This document shows positions 29,376-38,262 of a DNA stretch of 39,755 nucleotides, piece after piece (position 1 is the stretch's first letter; the number at the start of each line of letters is the position of its first letter). Below the pieces are notes generated by a model. The model was given only the letters and a program-made list of their open reading frames with translations. It was not told where the DNA came from and made no database searches. The translations under genes were made by a program, and so were the position numbers. The DNA is from Parapedobacter indicus (GTDB lineage: Bacteria; Bacteroidota; Bacteroidia; Sphingobacteriales; Sphingobacteriaceae). The stretch is taken from assembly GCF_900113765.1 (NCBI RefSeq), contig NZ_FOQO01000017.1, forward strand, positions 1-39,755, in the 5' to 3' direction.

Positions 29376-31307
29376 ATGGAGCTTATTAAAGGTGATATCC
29401 CAAAAAAATATTTTAACGAGTTGGCGACATGGTTGGATCAGGAGCAAGCTTTTGATAAAGCCCAGCATGAGGCACTGCTACTGCAGCGGTCTGTTCAGGA
29501 ACGGATTGCGCTTGGCGTCACCTGGTTTCCCATTGCGATAACGGATAGCGAATTAGGGCGGGGCGACTACCTGACCATCACGGTAAGCAAAACCACTCAC
29601 CCGGAAGAGGGGCACCGGTTCAGGTACGGTATGCCTGTCTCCTTGTTTTCAAACCATAATCCGCGGCAGGATCGACTTCAGGGAATCATCGCATTTGCGA
29701 GTCGTGACACCCTACGGATTTCATTCCGGGTAGATGAACTTCCTGCATGGAGCCGTGGAGGCAGGCTGGGGATCGACCTGCTGTTCGATGAAAATTCGTA
29801 CAAAGAAATGCATCGTGCACTGGATGAAGCCAACCTGGCGCTGACCGACAAAAAACAAGGCTACCTGGTAAGGCAGCTCCTGGGCGGACCCGATGTTCGC
29901 GAGACCGCCTCCAACCCAGTTTATGAAAACGACCGTCTAAACCCCAGCCAAAACAAGGCGATAGCTCATATACTGGGCGAAAATCCGCTATCCCTCCTGC
30001 ATGGGCCTCCCGGTACGGGTAAAACGACGACGCTGATCTACGCCGTACAGGAACTCCTGAAGCAGCGGCCGCAACAGCTTCTTATCGTCGCGCCAAGCAA
30101 TACGGCTGTAGATGTACTGACCGAACGCCTTGATGCGGCGGGCGTATCGGTGGTCCGCATCGGCAACCCGGTCAAGGTTTCGGATCACTTACAGGAACTC
30201 ACGTTGGACGCCCAGGTGGACAACCACGCCGCCCATAAAACGATCAAAACGCTGGAGAAGCAAGCCCGGGCCTATGTCGACATGGCGCATAAATACAAAC
30301 GCAATTTCGGAAAGGCCGAGCGGGATCAACGGAAAGCGCTGTTTGACGAAGCGCGGAAAATCCGGAAAGAGATTGATCGGATGCTGGATTATATTGTTCA
30401 GGATGTATTTACCAAGGCGCAGGTGATCACGGCTACATTAGTGGGCGCCAATCATTATACCATTCGCGATAGGCGGTACAAAACCGTTATTATCGACGAA
30501 GCCGCGCAGGCACTGGAACCCGCCTGTTGGATTCCCATCCTGAAAGCCGATCGCGTCGTCCTAGCGGGAGACCATTGCCAGTTGCCTCCAACGGTCAAAT
30601 CCAACCATCAGACTTCCAAGGGGCTATACCACACCTTGTTCGAAAAATTAATCGCGCAGCACCCCAACCATGTATCGCTGCTGGATGTGCAATACAGGAT
30701 GAATGCCCAGATTATGAAATACCCGTCTCTGGCCCTCTACGCAGACCGGTTACAGGCAGCGCCAACCGTAGCCCATTGGACATTGCAGGGCGATGACAGC
30801 CCGATTATGTTTATCGATACCGCTGGTGCGGGATATGAAGAAACCGTCGTGGATCACGCCATTTCCAATCGGGACGAGGCCCATTTTTTATGTAACCACC
30901 TCGCTTCTTTTGTAGCAGACCTCAACATATCGCCTACAGACCATGCCTTTCCGAGCATCGGCATCATCACGCCGTACCGGGCCCAATCGCTTTATCTACG
31001 TGAAATTATCGCGCAGGATGACCGGTTGCAGCCCTATACAAAACAGTTGCAAGTGAATACCATCGACAGCTTCCAGGGCCAGGAAAAAGACGTGATCTAC
31101 ATCAGTTTGACAAGGAGCAACGCAAAACAGGAAATCGGCTTTTTAGCCGACACCAGGCGGATGAATGTGGCCATGACCCGTGCCCGGAAAAAGCTGATTG
31201 TGATAGGCAACAGCAGTACCATAGGATACCATGATTTTTACGGTGGGTTCCTAGATTATATCGACTCCTTAGCCAGACATCGCAGTGTATGGGAATGGAT
31301 TTCCTGA
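29376..31307 (+). CDS. SF1B helicase (Upf1/IGHMBP2-like AAA domain)
   Basis: 643 residues with all helicase motifs: GPPGTGKTTT (Walker A, about 209), VIIDEAAQALEPA (Walker B, about 371), LAGDHCQLPPT (motif III), LDVQYRMNAQIM (IV), NTIDSFQGQEKDVIYISLTR (V) and NVAMTRARKK (VI). The N-terminal 190 residues include a beta-barrel like that of Upf1-family enzymes (LSEL-type region about 50-130). Intact RNA/DNA helicase with 5-prime to 3-prime polarity expected from family. A TAAATTTG box (29360-29367) lies just 9 bases before the ATG, too close for a normal leader. The GH43 frame follows without a gap. Confidence 0.9.
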   Translation: MELIKGDIPKKYFNELATWLDQEQAFDKAQHEALLLQRSVQERIALGVTWFPIAITDSELGRGDYLTITVSKTTHPEEGHRFRYGMPVSLFSNHNPRQDRLQGIIAFASRDTLRISFRVDELPAWSRGGRLGIDLLFDENSYKEMHRALDEANLALTDKKQGYLVRQLLGGPDVRETASNPVYENDRLNPSQNKAIAHILGENPLSLLHGPPGTGKTTTLIYAVQELLKQRPQQLLIVAPSNTAVDVLTERLDAAGVSVVRIGNPVKVSDHLQELTLDAQVDNHAAHKTIKTLEKQARAYVDMAHKYKRNFGKAERDQRKALFDEARKIRKEIDRMLDYIVQDVFTKAQVITATLVGANHYTIRDRRYKTVIIDEAAQALEPACWIPILKADRVVLAGDHCQLPPTVKSNHQTSKGLYHTLFEKLIAQHPNHVSLLDVQYRMNAQIMKYPSLALYADRLQAAPTVAHWTLQGDDSPIMFIDTAGAGYEETVVDHAISNRDEAHFLCNHLASFVADLNISPTDHAFPSIGIITPYRAQSLYLREIIAQDDRLQPYTKQLQVNTIDSFQGQEKDVIYISLTRSNAKQEIGFLADTRRMNVAMTRARKKLIVIGNSSTIGYHDFYGGFLDYIDSLARHRSVWEWIS

Positions 31308-31373
31308 GTGGATTTAAACTTTTTTATAGCGCCATCGTTAGTTAAATGGAGCGCACACATTGATCACACGGTT

Positions 31374-32261
31374 ATGGAGGAAAACAATCCGATAATCAGA
31401 CATGTATTTACTGCCGATCCGACCGTCTTGGAACATCGCGGTATCGTGTATCTGTATACCGGACATGACGACCCTCTCCCGGGAAGTGAGCAGTACACAA
31501 TGAACGACTGGCTTTGCTTTTCATCTGTAAATTTGGTAGATTGGAATACGCATCCTTCACCCTTGGCGGCGAACGATTACAGTTGGGCATCGGGAGATGC
31601 ATTTGCTTCGAAAATCATCTGCCACAATCAAAAGTTTTATTTCTTTACTGCGGTATCACACAAGAGAATCCCCGGCAAGGCCATCGGGGTTGCTACATCT
31701 GAAAGCCCTCTCGGACCTTTTCGGGACCCAAGAGGAGAAGCACTCGTTACTGGCGACATGCTGCCGGTAGCAGCCGACGAAAAATCGAATCTGGACCCGA
31801 GCGTTATCATCGACGATGACGGAAGTGCTTATTTGTTTTGGGGCAATGGCCGCTGTTTCTATGCACGGCTCAGCGCGAATCTCCTCGAAATCGACAGCGA
31901 GATCAGTGAGCTACACCTACCTCACTTTAATGAGGGTACGCATATCTATAAGAGGGACGGCCATTACTACCTGATGTATGGCTATGGGGCACCGGAACGT
32001 GTAGCTTATGCAATGAGCGACAACCTTCATGGGGCCTGGAAATTTGTTGGCATCGTGAATGAGCTTGCTGGCAATTGCGAAACGAACCGGCCCGCAACAC
32101 TCGACTTCAAAGGAAAATCCTATTTCTTTTACCATAACGGGGCTTTGCCGAATGGTGGCAGCCATAGGAGATCGGTCTGTGTTGATTACATGTACTATAA
32201 TGGCGACGGGACAATTAAAAAAATCGTAATGAGTTCCGAAGGGATTAGTCCCCAAAAATGA
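31374..32261 (+). CDS. Glycoside hydrolase family 43 protein without a signal peptide
   Basis: 295 residues from ATG 31374. The five-bladed propeller residues are present: HVFTADPTV (general base Asp), NLDPSVIIDDDGSAYLFWGN (pKa-tuning Asp), and LPHFNEGTHIYKRDGHYYLM (general acid Glu). GH43 enzymes act on arabinan, xylan and related side chains and are usually exported. Here no signal peptide is present; upstream, the frame runs to a GTG at 31308 (residues DLNFFIAPSLVKWS) directly after the helicase stop. The exported start may have been lost by rearrangement, or the enzyme acts on small sugars in the cytoplasm. Confidence 0.83.
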   Translation: MEENNPIIRHVFTADPTVLEHRGIVYLYTGHDDPLPGSEQYTMNDWLCFSSVNLVDWNTHPSPLAANDYSWASGDAFASKIICHNQKFYFFTAVSHKRIPGKAIGVATSESPLGPFRDPRGEALVTGDMLPVAADEKSNLDPSVIIDDDGSAYLFWGNGRCFYARLSANLLEIDSEISELHLPHFNEGTHIYKRDGHYYLMYGYGAPERVAYAMSDNLHGAWKFVGIVNELAGNCETNRPATLDFKGKSYFFYHNGALPNGGSHRRSVCVDYMYYNGDGTIKKIVMSSEGISPQK

Positions 32262-32267
32262 AAAAAC

Positions 32268-32771
32268 CTAACCGCACTTATAAATTAATTCTTCGATCTC
32301 TGTCTGTCGTGCATTTGCAAAACCTTTGTCAGAGCCGATTTTGACGAAACCGCATTTTTCTAAAACCTTCTGTGAACCAAAATTATCAAACGCTACTCGC
32401 CCAAAAATTGGCCTCGTAGTTTCAATATCGAGAAAATCTTTTAGTGCTTTGGTTGCGATTCCTTTTCCCCAAAATTTTCTATCTAACCAATAGGTAATCT
32501 CCGTGTCACCTTCCAGTATAAATTTGGCAACACTTCCCACAATAACACTGTTAACTAGAATTGTTTGATTATTTACGGTTGGGTCATTCAATAATCTCGC
32601 GTATTTGGCCAAATACGCTGCTTTGTCTGTAGAGTCTTTTGGTGTAAACGCGGCTAAATAACTCGCCTCTTTGTCAAGCTGAAACTGGAAGAGACTGTCC
32701 AAGTCTGCAACTTCTGTTCGCCTAAGTTTTATATCGAGTTTGTTGTTTGTTATCTTGTTTTGCGTGCTCAC
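32268..32771 (-). CDS. GNAT family N-acetyltransferase (RimJ/RimL-like)
   Basis: 167 residues. IKLRRTEVADLDSLFQFQLD opens the fold, WLDRKFWGKGIATKALKDFL is the acetyl-CoA loop (R/Q-x-x-G-x-G/A form), and VAFDNFGSQKVLEKCGFVKI is the C-terminal arm. The substrate is unknown: amino group of a protein, antibiotic or metabolite. The gene converges with the GH43 gene, stops six bases apart. Confidence 0.86.
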   Translation of the reverse strand: MSTQNKITNNKLDIKLRRTEVADLDSLFQFQLDKEASYLAAFTPKDSTDKAAYLAKYARLLNDPTVNNQTILVNSVIVGSVAKFILEGDTEITYWLDRKFWGKGIATKALKDFLDIETTRPIFGRVAFDNFGSQKVLEKCGFVKIGSDKGFANARQTEIEELIYKCG

Positions 32772-32789
32772 TTCAAAATGTTCCGTCGT

Positions 32790-32930
32790 TTATTTTTTTC
32801 GTTTGTAATGCAGTGGTGTCAGTCCAATGATAAACTCGTCTACTAAGTCGTGTTTCAATAGTTCATTGATCACTTCTGGGCCACCGTTACAATAAATGTA
32901 CCAACCCCTTTCTTTCGCTTGCACGACGAA
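32790..32930 (-). pseudogene. C-terminal fragment of a DHFR/RibD-like gene
   Basis: On the minus strand, VQAKERGWYIYCNGGPEVIN then ELLKHDLVDEFIIGLTPLHY and KRKK stop. GGPEVINELLKHDLVDEFII is the nucleotide-binding turn of RibD-C proteins. No start codon is left; the 5-prime part has been replaced by the region leading into the DUF1232 gene on the other strand, and the end (LHYKRKK) is short compared with the family. Confidence 0.55.
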
Positions 32931-32966
32931 ATGGTTAACTTTGTAACTCTCATTAACGACAGAGAT

Positions 32967-33341
32967 ATGAAAAAAGGCTATTTCAATAAGGCATTCCTTT
33001 TATTCGAGCTATTCCGTAAGCATCGGATCAGTGGGAATGACTTCGCTAAGGCAGAAAGCAAATCAGCCTATCTGGATGAAAAAGTTGACGAATTCCGGCT
33101 TTTGATTTCAATGGGCAAGGATGTGTTCGCGGGACGGTATCATATGGATAGGTGGAATCTGTCTATTATTGTAGCAACGATTGCTTATATTGTCTCTCCG
33201 CTTGATGCAATACCTGATATCGTTCCCTTGATGGGCTGGATGGATGATGTAACCATTGTTGCATACGCCGTTTCAAAACTCACGGACGAAATCCAGAAAT
33301 ATAAGGCTTTTATTCAGGCTTCTTTAGATTCAAACCAATAG
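32967..33341 (+). CDS. YkvA family (DUF1232) protein
   Basis: 124 residues from ATG 32967 (MKKGYFNKAFLLFELFRKHR). The family core is WNLSIIVATIAYIVSPLDAI then PDIVPLMGWMDDVTIVAYAV, one hydrophobic, probably membrane-embedded helix pair with the SPxDxIPD signature. Function unknown; the family is linked to envelope stress in a few bacteria. Earlier ATG 32931 and TTG 32919 are in frame but fall in the remnant of the DHFR-like gene. Confidence 0.8.
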   Translation: MKKGYFNKAFLLFELFRKHRISGNDFAKAESKSAYLDEKVDEFRLLISMGKDVFAGRYHMDRWNLSIIVATIAYIVSPLDAIPDIVPLMGWMDDVTIVAYAVSKLTDEIQKYKAFIQASLDSNQ

Positions 33342-33362
33342 TGCATAATAACTGCCCGTTTA

Positions 33363-33387
33363 CGGACAACATGTCCGTATTCGGACA
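33363..33387. promoter_or_regulatory. Overlapping palindromic operator, permease fragment
   Basis: CGGACA-ACA-TGTCCG (33363-33377) overlaps TGTCCG-TATT-CGGACA (33372-33387), both perfect. Almost the same arrangement lies ahead of the intact permease gene at 35045-35081. Placed some 55-80 bases upstream of a GG-N10-GC promoter, they fit enhancer sites of an NtrC-type regulator. Confidence 0.6.
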
Positions 33388-33441
33388 CCTGCCTGAATAA
33401 CAGGTTACCCGTAATGAAGTCATTCAGGGTGTTTCGGCATA

Positions 33442-33457
33442 TGGCAGTTTTATTGCA
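33442..33457 (+). promoter_or_regulatory. Sigma-54 type promoter
   Basis: TGGCA-N6-TTGCA with GG at 33443-33444 and GC at 33455-33456, exactly ten bases between, the -24/-12 signature of sigma-54 promoters. The permease-fragment ATG follows 12 bases later. Confidence 0.5.
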
Positions 33458-33468
33458 GGGAAACAACC

Positions 33469-33567
33469 ATGCTAAGGAATTATCTTACGGTCGCCTTCAG
33501 GAACCTAGTGAGAAATAAATTATTTACCGGCCTGAATATTCTTGGACTTGCCACCAAGCGGCCGTGA
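33469..33567 (+). pseudogene. N-terminal fragment of an FtsX/MacB-type permease gene
   Basis: MLRNYLTVAFRNLVRNKLFT then GLNILGLA, 28 residues that match the start of Bacteroidota ABC permeases (compare MFKHYFRTAIRSIARYKSYA, INIFGLALG in the intact copy at 35180), then TKRP and stop. The rest, some 760 residues, is missing; a MarR-like fragment on the other strand takes its place. Its promoter and operator are intact, so a short transcript may still be made. Confidence 0.7.
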
Positions 33568-33695
33568 CACCTCCGCCGCTGTCGGCAGCATCGTGCGGTT
33601 CATATTCTTTGGTGATGAGGTTTTTATTTTCAAGGATTTTAATGGTTCAGCTAATGGTGGCTTTGGTCATATTGAACTCATCGGCCAAAAATCAA
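33568..33695 (-). pseudogene. MarR-like winged-helix fragment with an in-frame stop
   Basis: On the minus strand, DEFNMTKATIS, stop, then TIKILENKNLITKEYEPHDA, which is the recognition helix and wing of a MarR-family regulator. Both ends are lost and a TGA interrupts the helix. It abuts the permease fragment head to head. The remainder of 33342-33981 beyond these remnants shows nothing I can support. Confidence 0.5.
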
Positions 33696-33981
33696 TACCT
33701 GAACCTGGATTGGACTTAAAGTCTTTCAAAATTCTATTTTTGCGAGGGTATTTTTATCCGGGGGTAATTTTGGGTCGCTCATTGGGATAAGGTCAACTTC
33801 CAGATAAAAGGCGGCATCAGGCCAATGGCAGCCAAGCAAACATATTCATGCCCTGAATGTTTACCCTATGATAAAAAGTCGCGATATGCCCTCTTATTTG
33901 TCTTCTATGCCCCTTATGTCTTTTTCTGTTTTGCTGTAGCTTTACAGTATCAAAATACATAATCTTTTAACACGTTATACA

Positions 33982-34428
33982 ATGTTAACACTGCAATTCT
34001 CAAAAGAAATCAAAGCCCCGGCCCAGAAAGTCTGGGATACGCTTTGGAATCCAGACACCTATCTGAAATGGACAAAGGCCTTTAATCCGGAAGATGCGGG
34101 TGGATCTATTCAGAGCGACTGGCAGGTTGGCGGAAAGACGCTTTTCCTTGACAGCAAAGGTAGCGGCATGGTAAGTACCATAAAGTCGCTAAACAAGCCG
34201 TATGATGTTGTATTTGAACATTTAGGTGAATTAACGGATGGCAAAGAAGATACGACGAGTGAAAAAGTGAAGGATTGGGCCGGCTCGCTGGAAGAATACC
34301 ATCTTTCGGAAACTAACGGTACCACCCTGCTCAGGGCTTCTGTACAAACGGCACCGGAATGGGAAGAACATATGAATAGCGCGTTTGCCAAGGGCCTGGA
34401 GGAAGTAAAGAAACTCTCCGAACAATAA
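33982..34428 (+). CDS. SRPBCC (START-like) domain protein
   Basis: 148 residues. MLTLQFSKEIKAPAQKVWDT, then LWNPDTYLKWTKAFNPEDAG and a ligand-cavity helix at the end (SAFAKGLEEVKKLSEQ) match the AHSA1/polyketide cyclase-like SRPBCC family, which binds small hydrophobic ligands. The next gene, a DinB protein, starts 27 bases downstream on the same strand, so the pair is probably one operon. Confidence 0.83.
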   Translation: MLTLQFSKEIKAPAQKVWDTLWNPDTYLKWTKAFNPEDAGGSIQSDWQVGGKTLFLDSKGSGMVSTIKSLNKPYDVVFEHLGELTDGKEDTTSEKVKDWAGSLEEYHLSETNGTTLLRASVQTAPEWEEHMNSAFAKGLEEVKKLSEQ

Positions 34429-34455
34429 AATTAACTACACAAAATAAACAGAAAT

Positions 34456-34980
34456 ATGGACAAGCCTATAGCAAAAACCCTGACAATCGTTATCCCTGCC
34501 TACCGTATGCATAGCCAGCTATTCAATAACATGCTGAAAGGTATCCAGGAGGAAGATGCCCAAAAGCGTATCGCCGATAGAACCAATCATTTTGCCTGGA
34601 TGGCCGGCAACCTGGTCAATTGCAGGTACTGGCTGGCCGAGGTCTTGGACATTCCCGAAAAAGACCCCAATGAAGATCTGTTCAAGAATGCGAAAGCGCT
34701 GGATTCGTCCCTTCAATACCCATCACTAGACGAGCTAAAAAAGCAGTGGCATAAGATCTCGCCGCTCCTGTACCAGAAATTATTGTCGGTGGAGGAAGCA
34801 GAACTTAGTCAGGCGTATCCTTTCGGAATGAATGTACCCTATGTCGAAGAAAACAAACTAAACATGGTGGGTATGGGTCTGGACCGTGAAAGCTACCTAT
34901 TTGGTCAATTGGGTCTGATGCGAAAGGCACTAGGCTATGAGGGGGTCAGATACGACCTGGATGATCACTTAAGCTATTAG
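34456..34980 (+). CDS. DinB family protein
   Basis: 174 residues with the DinB four-helix layout: YRMHSQLFNNMLKGIQEEDA, ADRTNHFAWMAGNLVNCRYW (His in the first metal position), and ESYLFGQLGLMRKALGYEGV in the last helix. The second and third metal His positions are partly replaced (ESYLFGQLG instead of H..G..), so metal binding may be lost. Lies in an operon-like pair with the SRPBCC gene. Confidence 0.75.
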   Translation: MDKPIAKTLTIVIPAYRMHSQLFNNMLKGIQEEDAQKRIADRTNHFAWMAGNLVNCRYWLAEVLDIPEKDPNEDLFKNAKALDSSLQYPSLDELKKQWHKISPLLYQKLLSVEEAELSQAYPFGMNVPYVEENKLNMVGMGLDRESYLFGQLGLMRKALGYEGVRYDLDDHLSY

Positions 34981-35044
34981 GACAAAGGTACCGAACCATC
35001 CGGTATTCCGCATGAACCCCGCGGTCTGCCACCTCGCCCGTACA

Positions 35045-35081
35045 TGTCCAAAAACGGACAACAGATGTTCGTATTCGAACA
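35045..35081. promoter_or_regulatory. Palindromic operator pair upstream of the intact permease
   Basis: TGTCC-AAAAAC-GGACA (35045-35060) and TGTTCG-TATT-CGAACA (35066-35081). The core GTATTCG and the half-sites match the pair at 33363-33387. They lie 100-135 bases before the permease ATG. I could not find a GG-N10-GC promoter between them and the gene. Confidence 0.55.
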
Positions 35082-35179
35082 CTGCTTTAACGTAAAATAG
35101 GCCTTGAACAACCTTATTGGCCGTTTGTATAAAATGGTTTACTATTTGAGTCCTGGTTATCTACGCAAATTATTAGGAC

Positions 35180-37525
35180 ATGTTCAAGCATTATTTTCGA
35201 ACTGCAATACGATCGATAGCCCGCTACAAATCTTATGCAGCAATTAATATTTTCGGCTTGGCCTTAGGACTTGCCTCCTGTATATTAATCTTTCTCATTG
35301 TTAGGAATGAACTCAGCTACGATCAATATCATAGACAAGCACATAAAACCTATCGGGTTACGTCGCTTGGTTTAGATTATAATCCCAGTGTCTCATTTGC
35401 CGTTGCTCCGGCGCTTAAAAATGACTTCCCGGAACTGGAACATGTTTCACAATACTATTATTGGCGGGAAAGCATGATCGAAATAAATCAGGAGCGTTAC
35501 ATACTAAAAGACATCGGCGCAGCCGACAACGAATTTACCAAAATATTTGATTTAGAATGGCTGACAGGCGATCCCAAATCGGCACTGGAAGCTCCAAACA
35601 CGATTGTACTTACGGAGACTATCGCAAAACAGTATTTTGGAGATCAGGATCCTATGGGGCAGACAATCCGTATGGATAACAATTGGGAGCTGAAAGTAAC
35701 CGGCCTGATCAAAGATCTTCCCAGCAACAGCCATTTAACGTTTAAGTCGCTGGTTTCCTGGGCAACATTCCACGATGAAACAAGCAATTTTTGGTCTATA
35801 CAGGGAGGCTATCTATATATCACCTTACCTGATAATCTATCTGCACGTAGTATCGAACAACAGCTTCCCTCGTTTATTAAAAAGAACTGGGGGGAAGAAG
35901 TTGAAAAAGAAGGCAAGCTATTATTACAACCACTAACCGATATACACTACGATCAACGATACCTTAACCAGACGAGTATGCCCCGCTCTAAAAAGAGTAT
36001 ATATGGCCTCGCTGCCATTGGTTTGTTTATTTTAGTAATAGCCTGTATTAACTTCGTCAATATGGCTACCGCTTTTGCCATAAAGCGCTCGAAAGATATA
36101 GGTATTCGAAAAGTGATCGGCGCCAAGCCCATTCAGATCATTAAAAGCGCACTTTCGGAAATAGCTCTTCAAGTGGTCATCGCTTTGGTCTTGGCACTAG
36201 GGGGCCTGCTGTTATTCATCCCTTATGCAGAAAGGTTCTTTGGTACACGCATCACTCCTACTCAGCTGCTACAGGCGGATGTTATCATGGGGCTTCTTAC
36301 TATTTCACTATTTGCGGTTTTGATCTCTGGGCTGTACCCTGCGCTGATACAGGCACGCTTTAATCAAGTACAAATTTTAAAGTCGCCTTTTTCAACAGCT
36401 GTCAAAGGAAATACACGCTTAAAAAGAGGATTGATAGGCATCCAGTTTCTGGTAACTCAGTTACTCATTATAAGTACTTTTATTGTTGCCAAACAGATGG
36501 ATTTCTTCCTTAATAAAGATATTGGCTTTGACAAGGAATCGATTATCACGTTTGATATAGGGAAAAATCCCGAAGGGCTACGCCAGCTACTCTCCAGGCA
36601 ACCCGGCGTTAAAGATTTCAGTTTTGCCTCGGTTGCACCGGCTTACAATATCAACTATATGCCTTTTTCTGCTCCTCACTTGGGCATGAATGAAGTAGAT
36701 GTGACGGAACTGAAAGTTGTGGATGAAAATTATCTCCCGATGTTTAAAATAAAGATGATGGCTGGTTTACCCATTATCAAAAGCACGGCCCCAGACAGCA
36801 TCCTGAAAATTGTTGTTAATAATACGTTTATAACACGGTTGGGTATACATAATCCGGAAGATGCCCTGGGAGAACAAGTGATAGTGGGTGATCGTAGCGC
36901 AGAGATTCAGGGGGTTGTGGCCGACTTCCAAAGTGAATCCAAGCATAAAAAAATCAGGGCCTGCTTTCTTTACTACAATCCTGGAAGGTTTCACCAGGCA
37001 AGTGTGAAACTCCAGTCAAATAACATGAAGCGGACAATCGCGTCCATTAATAAAGAATGGTCGATACTCAATCCTCAGTCGTTATTTAATTATGAATTTC
37101 TTGATAACAAGGTTGCCCGATTGTATGAACAAGAGCAAACTCTTTATAATACGTTTAAGGTTTTTACAGCCATTGCTATTATCATCAGTTGTGTAGGTTT
37201 GTTGGGGCTGGTATCATTAATGGCCGTTCAGCGCGTAAAAGAGATCGGTATGCGCAAAATTCTAGGTGCATCTGTAAAAAATATTGTGATACTATTTTTA
37301 AGAGATTTTGTCCTATTAATCTTTGTAGCCTTTGCCATAGCAGTACCCATTACATGGTATTCAATGAATAGCTGGTTGCAAGAATTTGCCTATCAGATTA
37401 ACATTACGCCCATACACTTCATAGTAGGATTGCTCGCTACCCTCTTTGTTGCGGGAACTACCGTTTTCATTCGCAGTTTCATCGCTGCTACCAATAACCC
37501 AATTAAGGCGATAAAAGAAGATTAG
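35180..37525 (+). CDS. ABC transporter permease, MacB/FtsX type
   Basis: 781 residues with two MacB periplasmic domains and two FtsX cores. Membrane helices: about 21-43 near the N-terminus, three at about 275-405 (IYGLAAIGLFILVIACINFV), one at about 415-437, and three at about 658-770 (VFTAIAIIISCVGLLGLVSL). RSKDIGIRKVIGAKP and RVKEIGMRKILGASV are the coupling motifs. The ATPase is not adjacent; in Bacteroidota these permeases use an ATPase encoded elsewhere. Likely works on peptide, antimicrobial or lipoprotein export, or as a mechanotransmitter. Preceded by the same operator type as the truncated paralogue at 33469. Confidence 0.9.
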   Translation: MFKHYFRTAIRSIARYKSYAAINIFGLALGLASCILIFLIVRNELSYDQYHRQAHKTYRVTSLGLDYNPSVSFAVAPALKNDFPELEHVSQYYYWRESMIEINQERYILKDIGAADNEFTKIFDLEWLTGDPKSALEAPNTIVLTETIAKQYFGDQDPMGQTIRMDNNWELKVTGLIKDLPSNSHLTFKSLVSWATFHDETSNFWSIQGGYLYITLPDNLSARSIEQQLPSFIKKNWGEEVEKEGKLLLQPLTDIHYDQRYLNQTSMPRSKKSIYGLAAIGLFILVIACINFVNMATAFAIKRSKDIGIRKVIGAKPIQIIKSALSEIALQVVIALVLALGGLLLFIPYAERFFGTRITPTQLLQADVIMGLLTISLFAVLISGLYPALIQARFNQVQILKSPFSTAVKGNTRLKRGLIGIQFLVTQLLIISTFIVAKQMDFFLNKDIGFDKESIITFDIGKNPEGLRQLLSRQPGVKDFSFASVAPAYNINYMPFSAPHLGMNEVDVTELKVVDENYLPMFKIKMMAGLPIIKSTAPDSILKIVVNNTFITRLGIHNPEDALGEQVIVGDRSAEIQGVVADFQSESKHKKIRACFLYYNPGRFHQASVKLQSNNMKRTIASINKEWSILNPQSLFNYEFLDNKVARLYEQEQTLYNTFKVFTAIAIIISCVGLLGLVSLMAVQRVKEIGMRKILGASVKNIVILFLRDFVLLIFVAFAIAVPITWYSMNSWLQEFAYQINITPIHFIVGLLATLFVAGTTVFIRSFIAATNNPIKAIKED

Positions 37526-37702
37526 CAAGTAAAATTGTCTTTGGATTTATACGGACTAGCCGGCGCTGATACGCTTGGGCGGGTCCATTGAGCGCGAAGG
37601 AAGAAGCAGAAGAGCGGCGTTATCCTGATACCTCGATTGAAGGATATGTACGGCAGCATCTCTTCCAAAAGTCTGTAGAATTGAGTTTGCTACTAGCACT
37701 GA

Positions 37703-37990
37703 CTAGGAAAACACAAGGCTGCCCCATACAGCCGCTGAACAAGCCAAGAGAATAATAGCGGCCCATATTAAGTAACCTTGAAAAGAAAAATGTCTGATTA
37801 ATCTGTACAAGCTAATGGCAAATACGACCACCACTGCCATCATCAGCGGTATGGTAATAAGTTCCTGAACGACGCCCAGCAATACAAAATCTAAATGAAA
37901 TAAATGGTAATTGAGAAACAGGAACAGAAAATAAACGGAGAAACCGACTCCGAGAACGAACAACGATTTATCTACATGCTGCTTTTCCAT
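37703..37990 (-). CDS. Small membrane protein, three helices
   Basis: 95 residues with three membrane helices (about 10-28, 38-60, 70-93) and short loops. Small Bacteroidota membrane protein of unknown function; no motif recognised. Its frame is clean with a plausible ATG. Between the permease and this gene, 37526-37702 shows only a short protein-like frame reading AKEEAEERRYPDTSIEGYVR that I cannot place. Confidence 0.6.
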   Translation of the reverse strand: MEKQHVDKSLFVLGVGFSVYFLFLFLNYHLFHLDFVLLGVVQELITIPLMMAVVVVFAISLYRLIRHFSFQGYLIWAAIILLACSAAVWGSLVFS

Positions 37991-38262
37991 ACCCTAGCTT
38001 TTCATTTTCTTATTGAAAGGTTGTAACGATTAAATATCGCAAAAAATATGTGAAACCTGCATGAGCCTACGGTTTTATTGAGTGACATATTTTTTAGTAT
38101 TTTCGTTGCGAAAAAGATACCGAGGAATATTGTACATCCGTCCGCATTTTTGCATTATCTCACTTTCTGTTGAGCATTACAGCGGCCCGTACAACTGAGT
38201 TATGGCAGCGCCCAAACAGGGTTGGCCATAGGAAAGTAGGAAATTAAGGAAAAACATACGCA

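Noticed and set aside
33542..33790. Plus-strand frame of 82 residues
   Set aside because: Antisense to the MarR-like fragment and spanning the permease fragment end; not protein-like.
35110..35170. Sigma-54 promoter for the intact permease
   Set aside because: TTGGCC at 35117-35122 has no GC at the required ten-base distance, and the other GG/GC pair is only eight bases apart.
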